Below are positions 20,209 to 31,109 of a DNA stretch of 64,000 bases, piece after piece (within the stretch, counting starts at the first letter, position 1; each line of letters begins with the position of its first letter). Made by a program: the position numbers and the translations under genes. The notes beneath the pieces were generated by a model that made no database searches, was not told the origin of the DNA, and worked only from the letters and a program-made list of their open reading frames with translations. Source of the DNA: Prostheceraeus crozeri (Eukaryota > Platyhelminthes > Polycladida > Euryleptidae). The DNA is taken from NCBI GenBank assembly GCA_907163375.1, contig CAJQUW010006798.1, positions 1 through 64,000 of the forward strand, given 5' to 3'.

Positions 20209-20880
20209 GAAAGCGATGAAGTTAGCATTAACTCCAGCATCAACTTTTTTTCAGATAATTTGCTCGCGTCTCAAAATTCACGTACAAGTGATTTCTCCAA
20301 CCAGGAATTTGCTCATCAGCACCCCGAAATAAAAAAATTAGGTAGCATTAACTTTTTAATAACTGTCTGATCTTTTCGATGCATAGATCGATATTCTGAG
20401 TCGTTCTAGAGTCGCTAGGTAATCGAAAACATGCGAGCAAATTCGGGAATGACACAATTGACAATCATGAGTCGTTTGTTCGAGCGAGCAAATTCATTTT
20501 GATGTCCCATGAAGTTAGCATTAGTTCTATCATTAATTTTCTGTTGATTTCGAGCCGAAAAAGCATTTTCTCTGTATTTGAGGGGCGGGAGGGATTGGAC
20601 AAGATGTGAGCAAATTTGTAAATGAACTGTTTGTTGATGCTACAATATTGTTGATGGCGAGCAAATTGGTTTAAATGGTGTGTGTGAAGTTAGCATTAAT
20701 GTTAGCATTAACTTTTGATCTTTTAGTGATGTTTTCTCCTATTTCCTTTGATTTTTTATTTCGGGGTGTTGATGAGCAAATTCCTGGTTGGAGAAATTAC
20801 TTGTACGTGAATTTTGAAACGCAAGCAATTCATCTGAAAAAAGTTGTTGCTGGAGTTAATGCTAACTTCATCGCTTTGAC
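20209..20880. mobile_element. Foldback element F2 with ~130-bp inverted arms and iterated motifs
   Basis: The arms 20209-20340 and 20751-20880 are inverted copies, sharing AAAGCGATGAAGTTAGCATT at the outer ends and CACCCCGAAATAAAAAA at the inner ends. Inside, GAAGTTAGCATTA recurs near 20217, 20511 and 20688, and GCGAGCAAATT-like motifs recur near 20433, 20484, 20607 and 20659. There is no coding frame. It is a MITE-like element of unknown superfamily. Confidence 0.75.
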
Positions 20881-21611
20881 ATAAGGATGATTCAGAGTAA
20901 AAGAAGCACTTCAAAGTCTCAATAACAAATGTCTTTATAAAAGATTGACAGAATCTCAGCAGAAAAGAGAATCTACTCAGCGCACCAAATTAGTCCATCA
21001 TCAAAAATGTAGAAATTTCTCTGTTTTTAAGAGATGTTTGAAATTTAGCACGCTGACTTAATTCTTTTCGGCTGAGATTAAACTTTTGACTGTGATAAAA
21101 TGTTCCTCTACTCTGAAGCATCTGTACCTAAAAGATTAAAGTCAATCGGATGGTTCAAAAGTTGCGAAAGTTATTTGAAAAAAGCCTCATTAAGGAAAGT
21201 CCGAGGGACCTTCTTTTTTGAGGGGCCTCATTAAAACAAGTCTGAGGCGTACTGCCGTGTCAAAAGATTGGATGGCACACTGATGCATAAAGCAATATTT
21301 TCTTATTTATTGTTTGAGTGTTTTAGTTTACATCATGGCCTACTTTTGGAAAGAGCTCCCATTTTAGGAAATGTAGCACAATTCACTGTTTAAGTAAATT
21401 ACGTGTAGTGAGCGTGAGAGTTCCTGCTAGTTTTATGTTATGACTTGTAGCTTAACGTCTTCATTGTAAAGGGAGACTTATATGCATGTACATGTAGTTA
21501 TAGACACACATATTGGTGAGAATATTATTGCACATGATGATCAAGAGAACTTTATCCGCCAGAATATATGTTTGGATTTTTTACAGCATGTGTTTTATTC
21601 TTAATTGTAGA

Positions 21612-21800
21612 GAAAAATCAACGCCAAGGTTTTCATTCAGTGGCTCGATATATTTCACCGGTACTGTTCTTCTCAAGGTGAACACCGGAGGAGGAGTGAA
21701 AGGGATGCAAAGTTGACAGAAGAATTCCAAACATGAACGAAGTTAATAGACGGACGTGGGTAGCATTTTGTGGCGTAGATCACCGACACATTCAAGCGGT
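21612..21800 (+). repeat. Inverted repeat pair R2, left arm
   Basis: This arm is matched in reverse complement by 26075-26300, sharing CGATATATTTC, GTGAACACCGG, AGTGAAAGG and ACAGACGGACGTGG-like blocks. The pair encloses the hAT element and Penelope-like remains, and differs by scattered substitutions and small indels. Confidence 0.72.
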
Positions 21801-21849
21801 TGACAAAAGATGTTCTCTCTAAAAGGCAGGTAGTATCAGGGCACGGAAC

Positions 21850-24800
21850 CAGGGATTGAAAATACCCGGGTTTTTTTAAACACCCGGATCCCGAACCGGA
21901 ACCGGATCCCATACCCGGATATCCGGACGGATCCCGGATCCTATTATCAAAAGTAACAAACTTAATTTTATGCTGCATGCAGTAGGGCCTCAATATAACG
22001 TTTAACTCGGGACACCAAAATTTAAATGATGGCCTATGTATTTCATAATGCCTTCTATACTGAAGTGTTATAGTCGACATTTACTACAGTTGTCATTCTA
22101 GTTCTATGTTGTTAGTAAAATGTTATATTTAATTTCAAATTATGATTACGGGTTTTAGAAATCACTCCTTCAAATATATATGTATTCTTTTTAAGACATG
22201 TAGTATGAATAGGCTAGTTCTTTAAATACCGCTAAGAGAGATCAATCCAGAACAATTTTAAGACCGACTAACAAGTATATTGTATCAAAATAAAAGGAAA
22301 ATAGCAACTTGCTGATATGAAATTACAGAAATTATTAGTCCGTATGCATAAAAATACGTAACTGGTTATCTTAAAGTAATTGCTTATCTTTAAGGCAATT
22401 TATTTAAGTATGAAACTAAAAAGAAAGTAAATGTTAAAATTTTAAATCTTTATGTATATTTATGAAAATAATGAATGAAAAATAATGTAATTAGTAATTT
22501 TTGTAATGTAAAAGTAATTAGTCATTTTATGCATACGGGCCTGAAATCAAATGTATTTTTGTTATGGTATTTCAAATTCAACGATTTTCATAAATTTTGA
22601 AATACCATCTTTGGAATGTGAGACTGTCAAGAAGTTTGTCAGACATTCGATTAGGCTGTTTCACTGCGAACTGAGCAGCCGCAGAGAAAGCACGCTCGGC
22701 TTCACAACTGGTACTTTGTATCGTCATCAGCTGCAGGTACAGTTTTTCTAGGGAGACTCCTCTCAATTTATTTGCCTCAAACAACTTCAATTCTAGGCTG
22801 AGATTTGAAGAGTCGTTTGAAGAGACATTGGCATTGCATTCATTGAGCTTTCGGAGTTTGAATCGAAAGCTGCAAGTTTACGATTGAGAGCAGCCTCTTC
22901 CATCGTTATGTCCATAGAATCAATCGTTGTGTCCACTTCAGGCGACCTTTCAATTTCACTTGATGTTTTATCTGTTGCATTAAGACGTTGGAAAATACGT
23001 GATGTTGTTTCCAAAATCTGATTTTTGGTCCCATGTTTAAACAACGCTAAATTTGGAGTGGACTTAATCAACTCTGGATTATGCAGATACAGAAAGACAT
23101 CCATCAACTTGGACGGTCGTCTCTCTGCAAAGCGCTTTTCTACAGCAGCTTTCATCAATGAACAAAATGGTGTTTTTCTGTGACTCAAGGAATTTATGAG
23201 GAACGTAAAGATGGCATCTGCCTTCAATAGGTTGGTTGATCGAGCAGACAGTTTTCAACCGCTAGTTTGACTGGCGACAATGAGTAGACTATATCTCTCA
23301 GTAGCTGAAGTTCTTCCTTTAAAAAATCAGCTTGGGTATCAGGAAAGTCAATCATAGCTTTTCGAATGAAGTCATGCAGTAGAAGAAAACGCTCGATCAT
23401 ATCGACCATTGAGTTCCATCTAGTCTTGTTATCGGACAAGTACATAGCATTTTCTAAGTTGAGCCTTAACATACTCTTGTAATTTGTCATTTTATAAGGA
23501 ACTTCGACGAAATTTGACAACAACACCCCTCACACTTTTGATGAGTCGTGCTACATCATCACTGCTAAAATTGATATCGTGTGTCGGAATGTCATTGCGG
23601 TCAGCATCACTGTCGTCATCACTATCGCTAATACCTCCACTGTTGTCATACTCAGTATCTTCGTCTGTGTTTTCCTGCTCGACGTTTGTTGATTTCTTTG
23701 AAGAAGTGTAGAAGACATCTTGAACAGCTAGATGAAGTGTATGCGCATACCACTTGTTCAGTTTCTATTAGCCTACCGTAAGCAATCATCACTGAAGCAC
23801 CATCAGTGGTAATTCCGACGAGCTGGTCTATAGAAATTCCAAACTCACGCAATCTCTCGTTGACCAGCATATCAATATTTTGCGCCGTTGCGGAACCTTT
23901 CGCACGTATGAGTCCAAGGTTGTAATGCAGACATTGATGATTATGAAGATTCACATTTATGTACCGTTGGTTTCATGAAGATGTCCATTCGTCTAACGTT
24001 GCGCTAAATCGCTCACCATTTGAAAACTTTGTTCGTATTTCTTCTCGCACGCTTTGTTTGATGCCATCGCAATGGTCAAGTATGATACGACGGATAGTAT
24101 TGGGACTACGTGGAGCGGTGTAGCCCTTCGCGGTTATCGCCGATCGAATAAACTCACTATTGGCTATTTACTGCAGAGAGAAACGGTCAACAGCAACCAG
24201 TCGACTCAAAATATTAGGAAGTGATGAAGGCTTTTTCACAAGATAAAAATCGTCGAGAGTTCTTGTTCTTTTTAATGGTTGGTCACTGGATGGAGCTGGT
24301 AAATCGATGTTGTGTCTTCTTGATAAATGCTTCTTCATCGACGATGTTGAGAAATCCTTCCCACGTTGTAAGACAGTTTTGCAGTGAACACATATTACTT
24401 TCGAAGGTTCACTGGAATCCGAAGAGTAATGTTCCCAAACACCACTTGATCTCGAAGACATGAGTAGCTCACCTGCATAGGTATCAGTAAGCGAGTTTAT
24501 GAAACAAGTCTCACAAAAGCGCCCTATGCTTAATACAGTGAAGTCATTGGCAGCGATCAAAAAACGTCATTCAAGGTCATTCGAAGTATTCCCTATTTCC
24601 CTGTCTCTTCCATGTTGACTGAGAGCTATTGATTATGTCTCTTTTATGTTTTGACTGGTTAACATGACGCGTCATAAGATGACTTTAAACTCGATAATAT
24701 TAGACAAAACTCGCTAGCAGATTCAGTTGATTATAAAATTATACAATACCATTCCCAGACGTCTGTGATACACTGACTGGCTCATGTATACACTGTATAT

Positions 24801-25020
24801 TATAACGGTTTGCAGCATTCATGTGCAATTTATGCAATAACTAACTGATGTTTTACAATTTGTATGATTTATACTGAATTACTAATAATCAATATCTGAT
24901 TATACACATTGTTCGCCGGATCCGGGATTCGGGCGGATCTCACACCGGATCCCGGATCCGGATATTTGCACCCGGATCCACCGGATCCCGGATGCTGATC
25001 TTGATCCGGTGCAATCCCTG
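21850..25020 (-). mobile_element. hAT DNA transposon (hAT-1) with perfect 8-bp target duplication
   Basis: The element begins CAGGGATTG and ends CAATCCCTG, a 9-bp inverted terminal repeat. The flanking 8 bases are identical on both sides: CACGGAAC at 21842-21849 and 25021-25028. Both ends carry clusters of the palindromic GGATCCGG/CCGGATCC motif as subterminal repeats. A decayed transposase lies inside on the minus strand. The 8-bp duplication and the terminal dinucleotide CA fit the hAT superfamily. Confidence 0.93.
22575..24461 (-). pseudogene. hAT transposase (BED finger to dimerisation domain), broken
   Basis: From the ATG at 24461 the N terminus holds a BED zinc finger: SGVWEHYSSDSSEPSKVICV, with CVHC and, 20 residues on, HLSRRH. 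Later segments give the catalytic region GITTDGASVMIAYG, the TRWNSMVDMIERF segment, and the C-terminal hAT dimerisation motif STSCEAERAFSAAAQFAVKQ. These lie in at least four separated frames (24168-24461, 23652-23954, 23224-23526, 22793-23227, 22578-22790), so several frameshifts and stops have accumulated. Some short internal stretches are also lost. It is not functional. Confidence 0.85.
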
Positions 25021-25349
25021 CACGGAACCCCAGTTACCGGGTCAAGCGCGGGTAGGGTTCTCTGATCGGGGACTGCAAAGATACCTATTGCATTCTATGG
25101 TGGCATATGATACCCGCAGTGTTAATGTTACCTGAATGAGCCTCATGAAGACCTAATTTTCACATTGGAAATGGAAGCGAACAACTGTCTCGCGTTTTTA
25201 GTTGTGATTGTTACGCGTGAGGATCTGTGGTCACGTCCATCTTTCGCAAGAGTACATGATCTGGAATTTACACTCATTTTAAAAGCTTCGTACCGACGTC
25301 CTACAAAGTTGACTTGATAAAGACTCTGCCTCATCGTACGAATTTGTTC

Positions 25350-25855
25350 TCCGCAAGTGTTCTCACAAGTGTGCGAGTTTCTTCGGCAGACGTTGCAGGG
25401 GAATGACTATCCTGATGCTTTTATCGAAAAGCTCTGTGCACCATTCGATTATCCTCCTTTTTTGGTCCAAAGAAGAAGTAGGTGTTCATGCGAATCCCTT
25501 TCAAGGGTGACAGTCACAACGACTGGATCAAGAAGAGATTGAACTAGGAAATCTCTTCTGTCTACCCGACTGTCCAACTCAAGGTCATTGCAGTGACTCA
25601 ACCACAGTGGAGCCCGTGTCTCAAAGACAATCTCCCTCCTGAAGCCGAATCCAAAGTTGTTTATGAATGAAACTGTACTTGCGGTAACAAACACATCGGT
25701 CGGACAGGGCGTCGATTGTCCCAACAGATCGCCAAGCCCACACTGGCTCGAAAAGGGGCAAAGCAGGAGAGCAACAAACATCATCACCCCGTCATCTGTA
25801 GATCTGTGCACCCAGTCAACCGTCAAGATCGTGTGTAGAAAGAGACAGTAGTGAA
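25350..25855 (+). pseudogene. Penelope-like element C-terminal GIY-YIG region, degraded
   Basis: On the plus strand the first segment reads LRQTLQGNDYPDAFIEKLC, like the helix after the reverse transcriptase of Penelope-like elements. Further on comes SKVVYE, a stop, then NCTCGNKHIGRTGRRLSQQI, the cysteine pair and GIY-YIG-type core of the associated endonuclease. Stops and frame changes break it. The longer minus-strand frame over the same place is a shadow. The reverse transcriptase proper is not visible. Confidence 0.55.
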
Positions 25856-26074
25856 CCTGCATTTACCTTATAGCCTTTTCCTCTATTTGCATCCCTTTTT
25901 CTGGTTACTTTTATTCCTTACTTTCTTTATTTATCTAAACATGTATATTTCATTTTATTATTATCATTATCATTGTATTTGCCTTTATTAATATTTCTGT
26001 TTGTGAATACTACCTAACTTTCAATAGAAAATATCTTTTGATTATTGAGCCTTATTAAATCTTTTGACGGTTAA

Positions 26075-26300
26075 ACAAAATATGAAGCGTTATAGGACAA
26101 ACCCAATATCTTTTATTAAACATGTGAATGTGTCACGAGATGCTATCCACGTCCGTCTGTTAACTTCATGCCTGGAATTCTGCTGTCAATGTTGCATGCC
26201 TTTCACTCCGGTGTTCACTTTAAGAAGAATCGTACCGGCGAAATATATCGGGCCAATAAATGAAAATCCTGGCTTTGCTTTATCTCTACAAGATTTCAAA
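26075..26300 (-). repeat. Inverted repeat pair R2, right arm
   Basis: Reverse-complement partner of 21612-21800. Its inner side follows the Penelope-like fragment by about 220 bases, so the pair could be the inverted terminal repeats sometimes found on Penelope-like elements. Confidence 0.7.
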
Positions 26301-26429
26301 TAAGAATGGTGTTCAAATAACAGGTGTTTTAATCTATATTTCACTTTGCCAGTCGAAGAATTTTTTAAGTTGTAATGAGTAATTTTTACAAACCTCAATG
26401 TTCAATTTTCTGAGAGCTAAGGTAATAGC

Positions 26430-26731
26430 AAACGTTCAGTTCTTGCATGCCTCTGCTTGCTTCATTGGTCAAAAAAGAAAACCAGAAAAAGATCGACAGA
26501 GTTAATCGACGGACTCATAATATCATCAACTGGCCACATGGAGTATTATGCGATTGTAAATCAACCATCCTTGCTGAACGTCGTGAGCAGTTTGCTATGA
26601 GACTTTTGCATGAAGCGACCAAGCAGACACATTCTGAATCACTTTTGTGCCTAAAATACTGCATTTTAGTAGAAAGATTTGCCTTCTACTTTGTAGAACT
26701 CAGTAACGATATACTTCTTTCATTCCTGTAG
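26430..26731 (+). pseudogene. LINE reverse-transcriptase tail, fragment
   Basis: A 94-codon frame reads KKENQKKIDRVNRRTHNIIN, then ILAERREQFAMRLLHEAT and QTHSESLL. This resembles the conserved helix after the reverse transcriptase of CR1/L2-type LINEs, where a basic pair and a II motif precede a spaced ...H(P/S). It is short and has no upstream reverse transcriptase, so it is a tail fragment at best. Confidence 0.35.
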
Positions 26732-27219
26732 CAAGTCGATCATACAACACTTCGACACTATCACTGCAGCGATGTACTATTAGTGTCGAAGTTAACTGAC
26801 AAATTTGTGAAATTTTACTTTTGCTTCTATATCTCAACAACTGACTCGATGGAATTGTGATTAATGAGATAATTTTAGGTTATCAGTTTCAAATACGAGC
26901 ACTACTACTACATTTGCAGCAACACTAAATTTCGTTAGAGTTCATTTTCTTCTGTAACATTCAAAATTTGATTCAGTGTGCAATTCATCTTTCTTTCAAT
27001 ACTATTTGATGCGCGTCCTTGCCATGCGTGCAGCTTCTCCCACAGATAACCAAATGGCCAATTGTCCTGGTAATGAATCTGATTTGATCATAGAGAAGTG
27101 CATATTCCTTTTAGCTAAATAGATCTGCCATCGCAGCAATTGTCGTGTAACAGTTGAAGGTTCATGTCCTCGTTCCGATAAGTTTGGATGCGAAGCGCAA
27201 CTTCTGTTTCATCACAGAA
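26732..27219. other. Upstream region of the receptor gene; nothing recognised
   Basis: Holds no coding frame or repeat I recognise. Any promoter or untranslated exon of the Cys-loop gene would be here or further upstream. Confidence 0.4.
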
Positions 27220-28365
27220 ATGACTCCATCCGCAAGCACTGTCTTCAATGTTTTATGTGTCATTTTTTTTCTTTTTCCACTCAAACCTGCTCATGGAAAT
27301 GTCAAAGAAAAACTAATAAAACATTTTATTGGAGAAAAAGGCATTTTGAAAAAGGAAGATAAATATATAGCTCCTGAATCTGTGACAGTAACAGCCAATA
27401 TTACCATCTTTGGCATTCTCGGTATTGACGATCAAGAAGTGCTGGAGACATATGGATGGCTAGGTGTGAAATGGAATGATAGTCGATTGAGATGGGATCG
27501 AAATAAATGGTCAAATATTTCTACTATTTTTCTACATAAGGAGCATCTCTGGTTGCCGGACATTGGAATTTGGAATGCTTTAGACTCTGAGCAAATTGAT
27601 CTGATGTTGATTAAGTCACTTACACGATTGGAAGTCGATCATACAGGCGCAGTGTTTGCTTATATTCATTTGAACTCAAGAACACCTTGTGCTGTAAATG
27701 GGTTTCTTTATCCATTTGATCAACAAACCTGTCAGATGTCGCTAGGATCTGTTTCATCGACAAACAGTGAGTTTTCTATTATCGTCAAAGCACTTATCCT
27801 TCATCAAACACAACTACAGACTGTTGGAGAATGGTCACTTGCTGACTACAGTGTTGAAAACATATTTGCAACTGAGGAAATCGGTGGAAATAAATTCAGA
27901 TATAACAAAATTTTGCTACATCTCAAAAGGAAGCCACTCTATCATGTGTTACTAGTAATTCTTCCATTTTCGTTACTTTCGTTAACTGCTGTGTCAGTGT
28001 TTTTCCTTGACAATAGTAGTGATCGTTTTAACATAGCTGTTGCTGTTCTCTTGTCGATGACTTTGTATATCGTGATTGCATCTCAAAATGTACCAAAATC
28101 AATGCGAAAGATCCCTATTATGGGTATTTATATGTTGAACCAAATGTCTCTGGTGATTCTGATGACTTTTCTTTCGGTGTTATATCCTGTGGTTGAAAAA
28201 TGCATAATCAGTAAATGCAAGAAGAGTAATTATGCGTTAGAGGAAGACAGAAGATCAAATATACTGAAATGCAGACATCTATCGTCCTATATATTCTTAT
28301 TTGTTTACCTGCTATTGACATCTCTTAATGCAATTGTATTTTTCTTTATTATTCCAAGTATATGA
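27220..28365 (+). CDS. Nicotinic-like Cys-loop receptor subunit, intronless
   Basis: A 381-residue pentameric ligand-gated ion channel subunit. The ATG at 27220 is preferred: the frame extends 22 codons upstream only through a TTG, and this ATG gives a clean signal peptide (residues 1-25). The extracellular domain has WNDSRLRWD (84-93), HLWLPDIGIWN (loop A), and the Cys-loop C157-x13-C171 with the YPFD signature. Four membrane segments follow at about 242-263, 270-290, 299-321 and 355-378. M2 (NIAVAVLLSMTLYIVIA) is preceded by S-D-R where acetylcholine receptors have G-E-K; an acidic -1' residue favours cations. Odd points: loop B has Val178 where the ligand-binding Trp is expected, loop C lacks the vicinal Cys pair, and the M3-M4 loop is only about 33 residues. 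It is probably a divergent non-alpha or orphan subunit. Confidence 0.88.
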   Translation: MTPSASTVFNVLCVIFFLFPLKPAHGNVKEKLIKHFIGEKGILKKEDKYIAPESVTVTANITIFGILGIDDQEVLETYGWLGVKWNDSRLRWDRNKWSNISTIFLHKEHLWLPDIGIWNALDSEQIDLMLIKSLTRLEVDHTGAVFAYIHLNSRTPCAVNGFLYPFDQQTCQMSLGSVSSTNSEFSIIVKALILHQTQLQTVGEWSLADYSVENIFATEEIGGNKFRYNKILLHLKRKPLYHVLLVILPFSLLSLTAVSVFFLDNSSDRFNIAVAVLLSMTLYIVIASQNVPKSMRKIPIMGIYMLNQMSLVILMTFLSVLYPVVEKCIISKCKKSNYALEEDRRSNILKCRHLSSYIFLFVYLLLTSLNAIVFFFIIPSI

Positions 28366-28840
28366 TTCTTTTAATTTGCAAATGTCGAGCAGCAACATGG
28401 TTGAAACAATCACAAACAATGCTTTTGTTTTCGAAATTGCAAATGTATTTAAATATGAAGCAAACCTCGACATCTGCCACGTTAAACAACTTTACTGTCC
28501 ATCTTAAACTAGTAGACCTGCATGTGATGCCTGTGTAAAGCAAGCATCTTCACCTTCATGTTGTCTTCTGTTAAATGTCATAGGCGTATTTGGGAATGTT
28601 TCCCACCTTCACCTATCCAGTTGTAGCGAAGAGTGTGTGCACAAAGTCAAGCTAAAAGGATGAGTGACAGTCATATAGTCATGTGATAGTCGTTGTCAGT
28701 CCTCATCGTTTATCCCGTTAACATGTCGATAAAGTGCATGTATTTAAAATGCCATTATTATTTCTGAAAACGATTATATTTACTTATTTCAAGAAATCAG
28801 TTCTAAATATGATCATCATCTACATAAGTTGAATCATTTT
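28366..28840. other. Downstream of receptor gene; no gene seen
   Basis: No coding frame. The receptor's 3' untranslated region presumably starts here, but no AATAAA is seen in the first 200 bases. Confidence 0.4.
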
Positions 28841-30470
28841 CAGGGTGGGTAAAAACATGTTTAATTGAAAAATACATGTTTTGATCATACTTTTTATAAA
28901 ATCTCTTTTGCTGTCCTTGCATTCGATTGAGGCAGTGAAGGCTTGTCAATTCTATCGTTATATAAATAAATTCAGCCTTTTACAATGAAGAATAAATTCA
29001 TTCGTTTTTTTGCCGTCTCTATACTCCAAGATTACTCCACAATATTCAACTCTATGTACTGAATGGACGTTCGAGAGCCGCTGTGATGCATGAGTGCAGC
29101 ATAATATTTTTGAAATCCGAGAGAGTTTCGTATCAAAACCTATTCTCACCGCATTCCTCTATCAAGTTCCAGGATGACTGTAGTTTTCAAAGAGATCTTC
29201 TATAAAAAGAGATGTCTTTGTAAGGCATTGGGTCAGTGGTCCAGAGGCACCAGGCTCAGTACTAGCGATAAAAATCCGAACAAGTTTCGCTTGCTCTGCG
29301 ATCAAATTTAACTTCGTCTAATGAATCGTGTATCCAACAGAATCGCAGCAAGCATCGGTGGTTGTACTACCATTGTCATTCGCTTTTCGATCAAATACTT
29401 ATAAATTTTGTCTTTCACACAGATGATCCCACTTTTCACCCTTTTGACATTCGTCTAGGAAAGTTGAAACGGGATTCAAACTCGTGCAAATAATCTAGTA
29501 ATTGATGCGAGTATTTTCCATTATCTGTCAGACTTTTACATGACATAGTTGCCCACTCAATCAGTGATCATTTTGAAGCAAAAAATGTGAAGTTAAAGAA
29601 AACTATTCAAAAGTTTTAGTCGAAAATTATCTTCAGTCAAAATATCACTTTACAAGGAGGACTTTTGGCGTCCAGCACCTCTTGACGATCGATAGTGACG
29701 AACTGCTGTGATAGGTGCGTGCTTTTTCGGCTACCATTGAAAAAGTAAAATTAATTATCAGTGGCGTCGCGTGCTCCCAGACCTTCGCTCCAACGTGGAT
29801 TCCTATATTTCTGCAGAAGACAGCATGAACTGCATAAAATAATAAATTCATTAGTTAATTCAATAATAATAATTAATTAACAATTGTTAATTTAATTCAT
29901 AAATACTTAATTTCAGTGAATTTTCAAACACTTGTACAAGTACATGAACATTCAAATCATACTGGCATCCATGACTGCAGAATGAAATGATGTGAGAAAT
30001 AGATACTGATATTTAGATGAAAGGTACACTGAGCTCCATAGACTACCCAATGTAGACTATTCTGCATGTGAATTGTGATTCACTGTGACTGTCTTTTTTT
30101 CTGAACAGCCTCATAAGCATGCAATCCTAAGCTGACTGTTCGTCAACGCGACTCTTGTCTTTCCAAGATTTTAGACGTCAAATGACAATGAAAATGTGAT
30201 ATTGATTTCTCACATGACGTTTGATCACCTTGGTGAGATTACTATAGAGAACATTCACTCTCGAGGAAGCTCTCACCAACGCAAGACTCTGTTGTGATTA
30301 TTATAGCTTGTCAATCACCTACAATGTTTCAAATTTAGGGCTGCTAAAATGTTTTTTGTGCTCCTCCTGATATTCTATCCCTTGAGAGTGGCTTAGTTTT
30401 TATCTCAATGCCATAAATTTCGTGTGCGGTAGCTAGAGTTTTCTGCATAATCCCTCGGACGGCTGGTCTT

Positions 30471-30671
30471 ACCACCGGTAATAACTAACAAGTATGATAC
30501 ATGCGTTTAATGGAGAATACGCTTTTTAGCATTGCGAAAACATAGTTGATTTTATTTCATGAAATCACAACCTCAAACAAACATGGAAGAGTACAAGTAA
30601 ATAGACACACTCAAACACATGAGACATAGTTATGTAATTAAATCAGAATGGCTTCAATAGCCATCGGCACA
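30471..30671 (-). repeat. 3' LTR of Ty3 fossil 1
   Basis: Direct repeat of 32918-33129. It begins TGTGCC on the minus strand just after an A/G tract (AAAGGGGGGAG) that serves as polypurine tract. The outer end is slightly eroded. Confidence 0.85.
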
Positions 30672-31109
30672 CTCCCCCCTTTGTTTGGGAAAAGAAATGT
30701 TCAAGCGAGGGGATGGCCAAAAGTTCGATAATCTTATCTCCAGATAGGTTCGAGAGGTGAACCAGAATCATGGAGAGCAAAAATGCCTTACCCCAACGAA
30801 TCACCATTATGGAGTACACTCAGTCTCGTAATCGTTCAGATACCGCGGTCGGTTCCGCGTTCTCCTCGGCCGTTCTCCTTGGTTTTCTCCTCGATTGTTC
30901 GTGGGCATCGGATGGAGCACACTTCGTTCGCGTACTGCACCTCCACTTCTCCGGGGAGTAGTAGAAACAGGTAGCGACGAACTACCAACGCCGATCGCAG
31001 TGTTAGATGAACCGTCAGGCGAGAAACTCGGCTCAACCGCCTCGTATGCCGTTTCAAGATATCGATCTTCGGTATCTCGGCATACCTTGTATCTCGGCTT
31101 GATATTCGA

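Noticed and set aside
25449-25862. 137-codon minus-strand frame
   Set aside because: Shadow of the plus-strand Penelope-like fragment; no family features.
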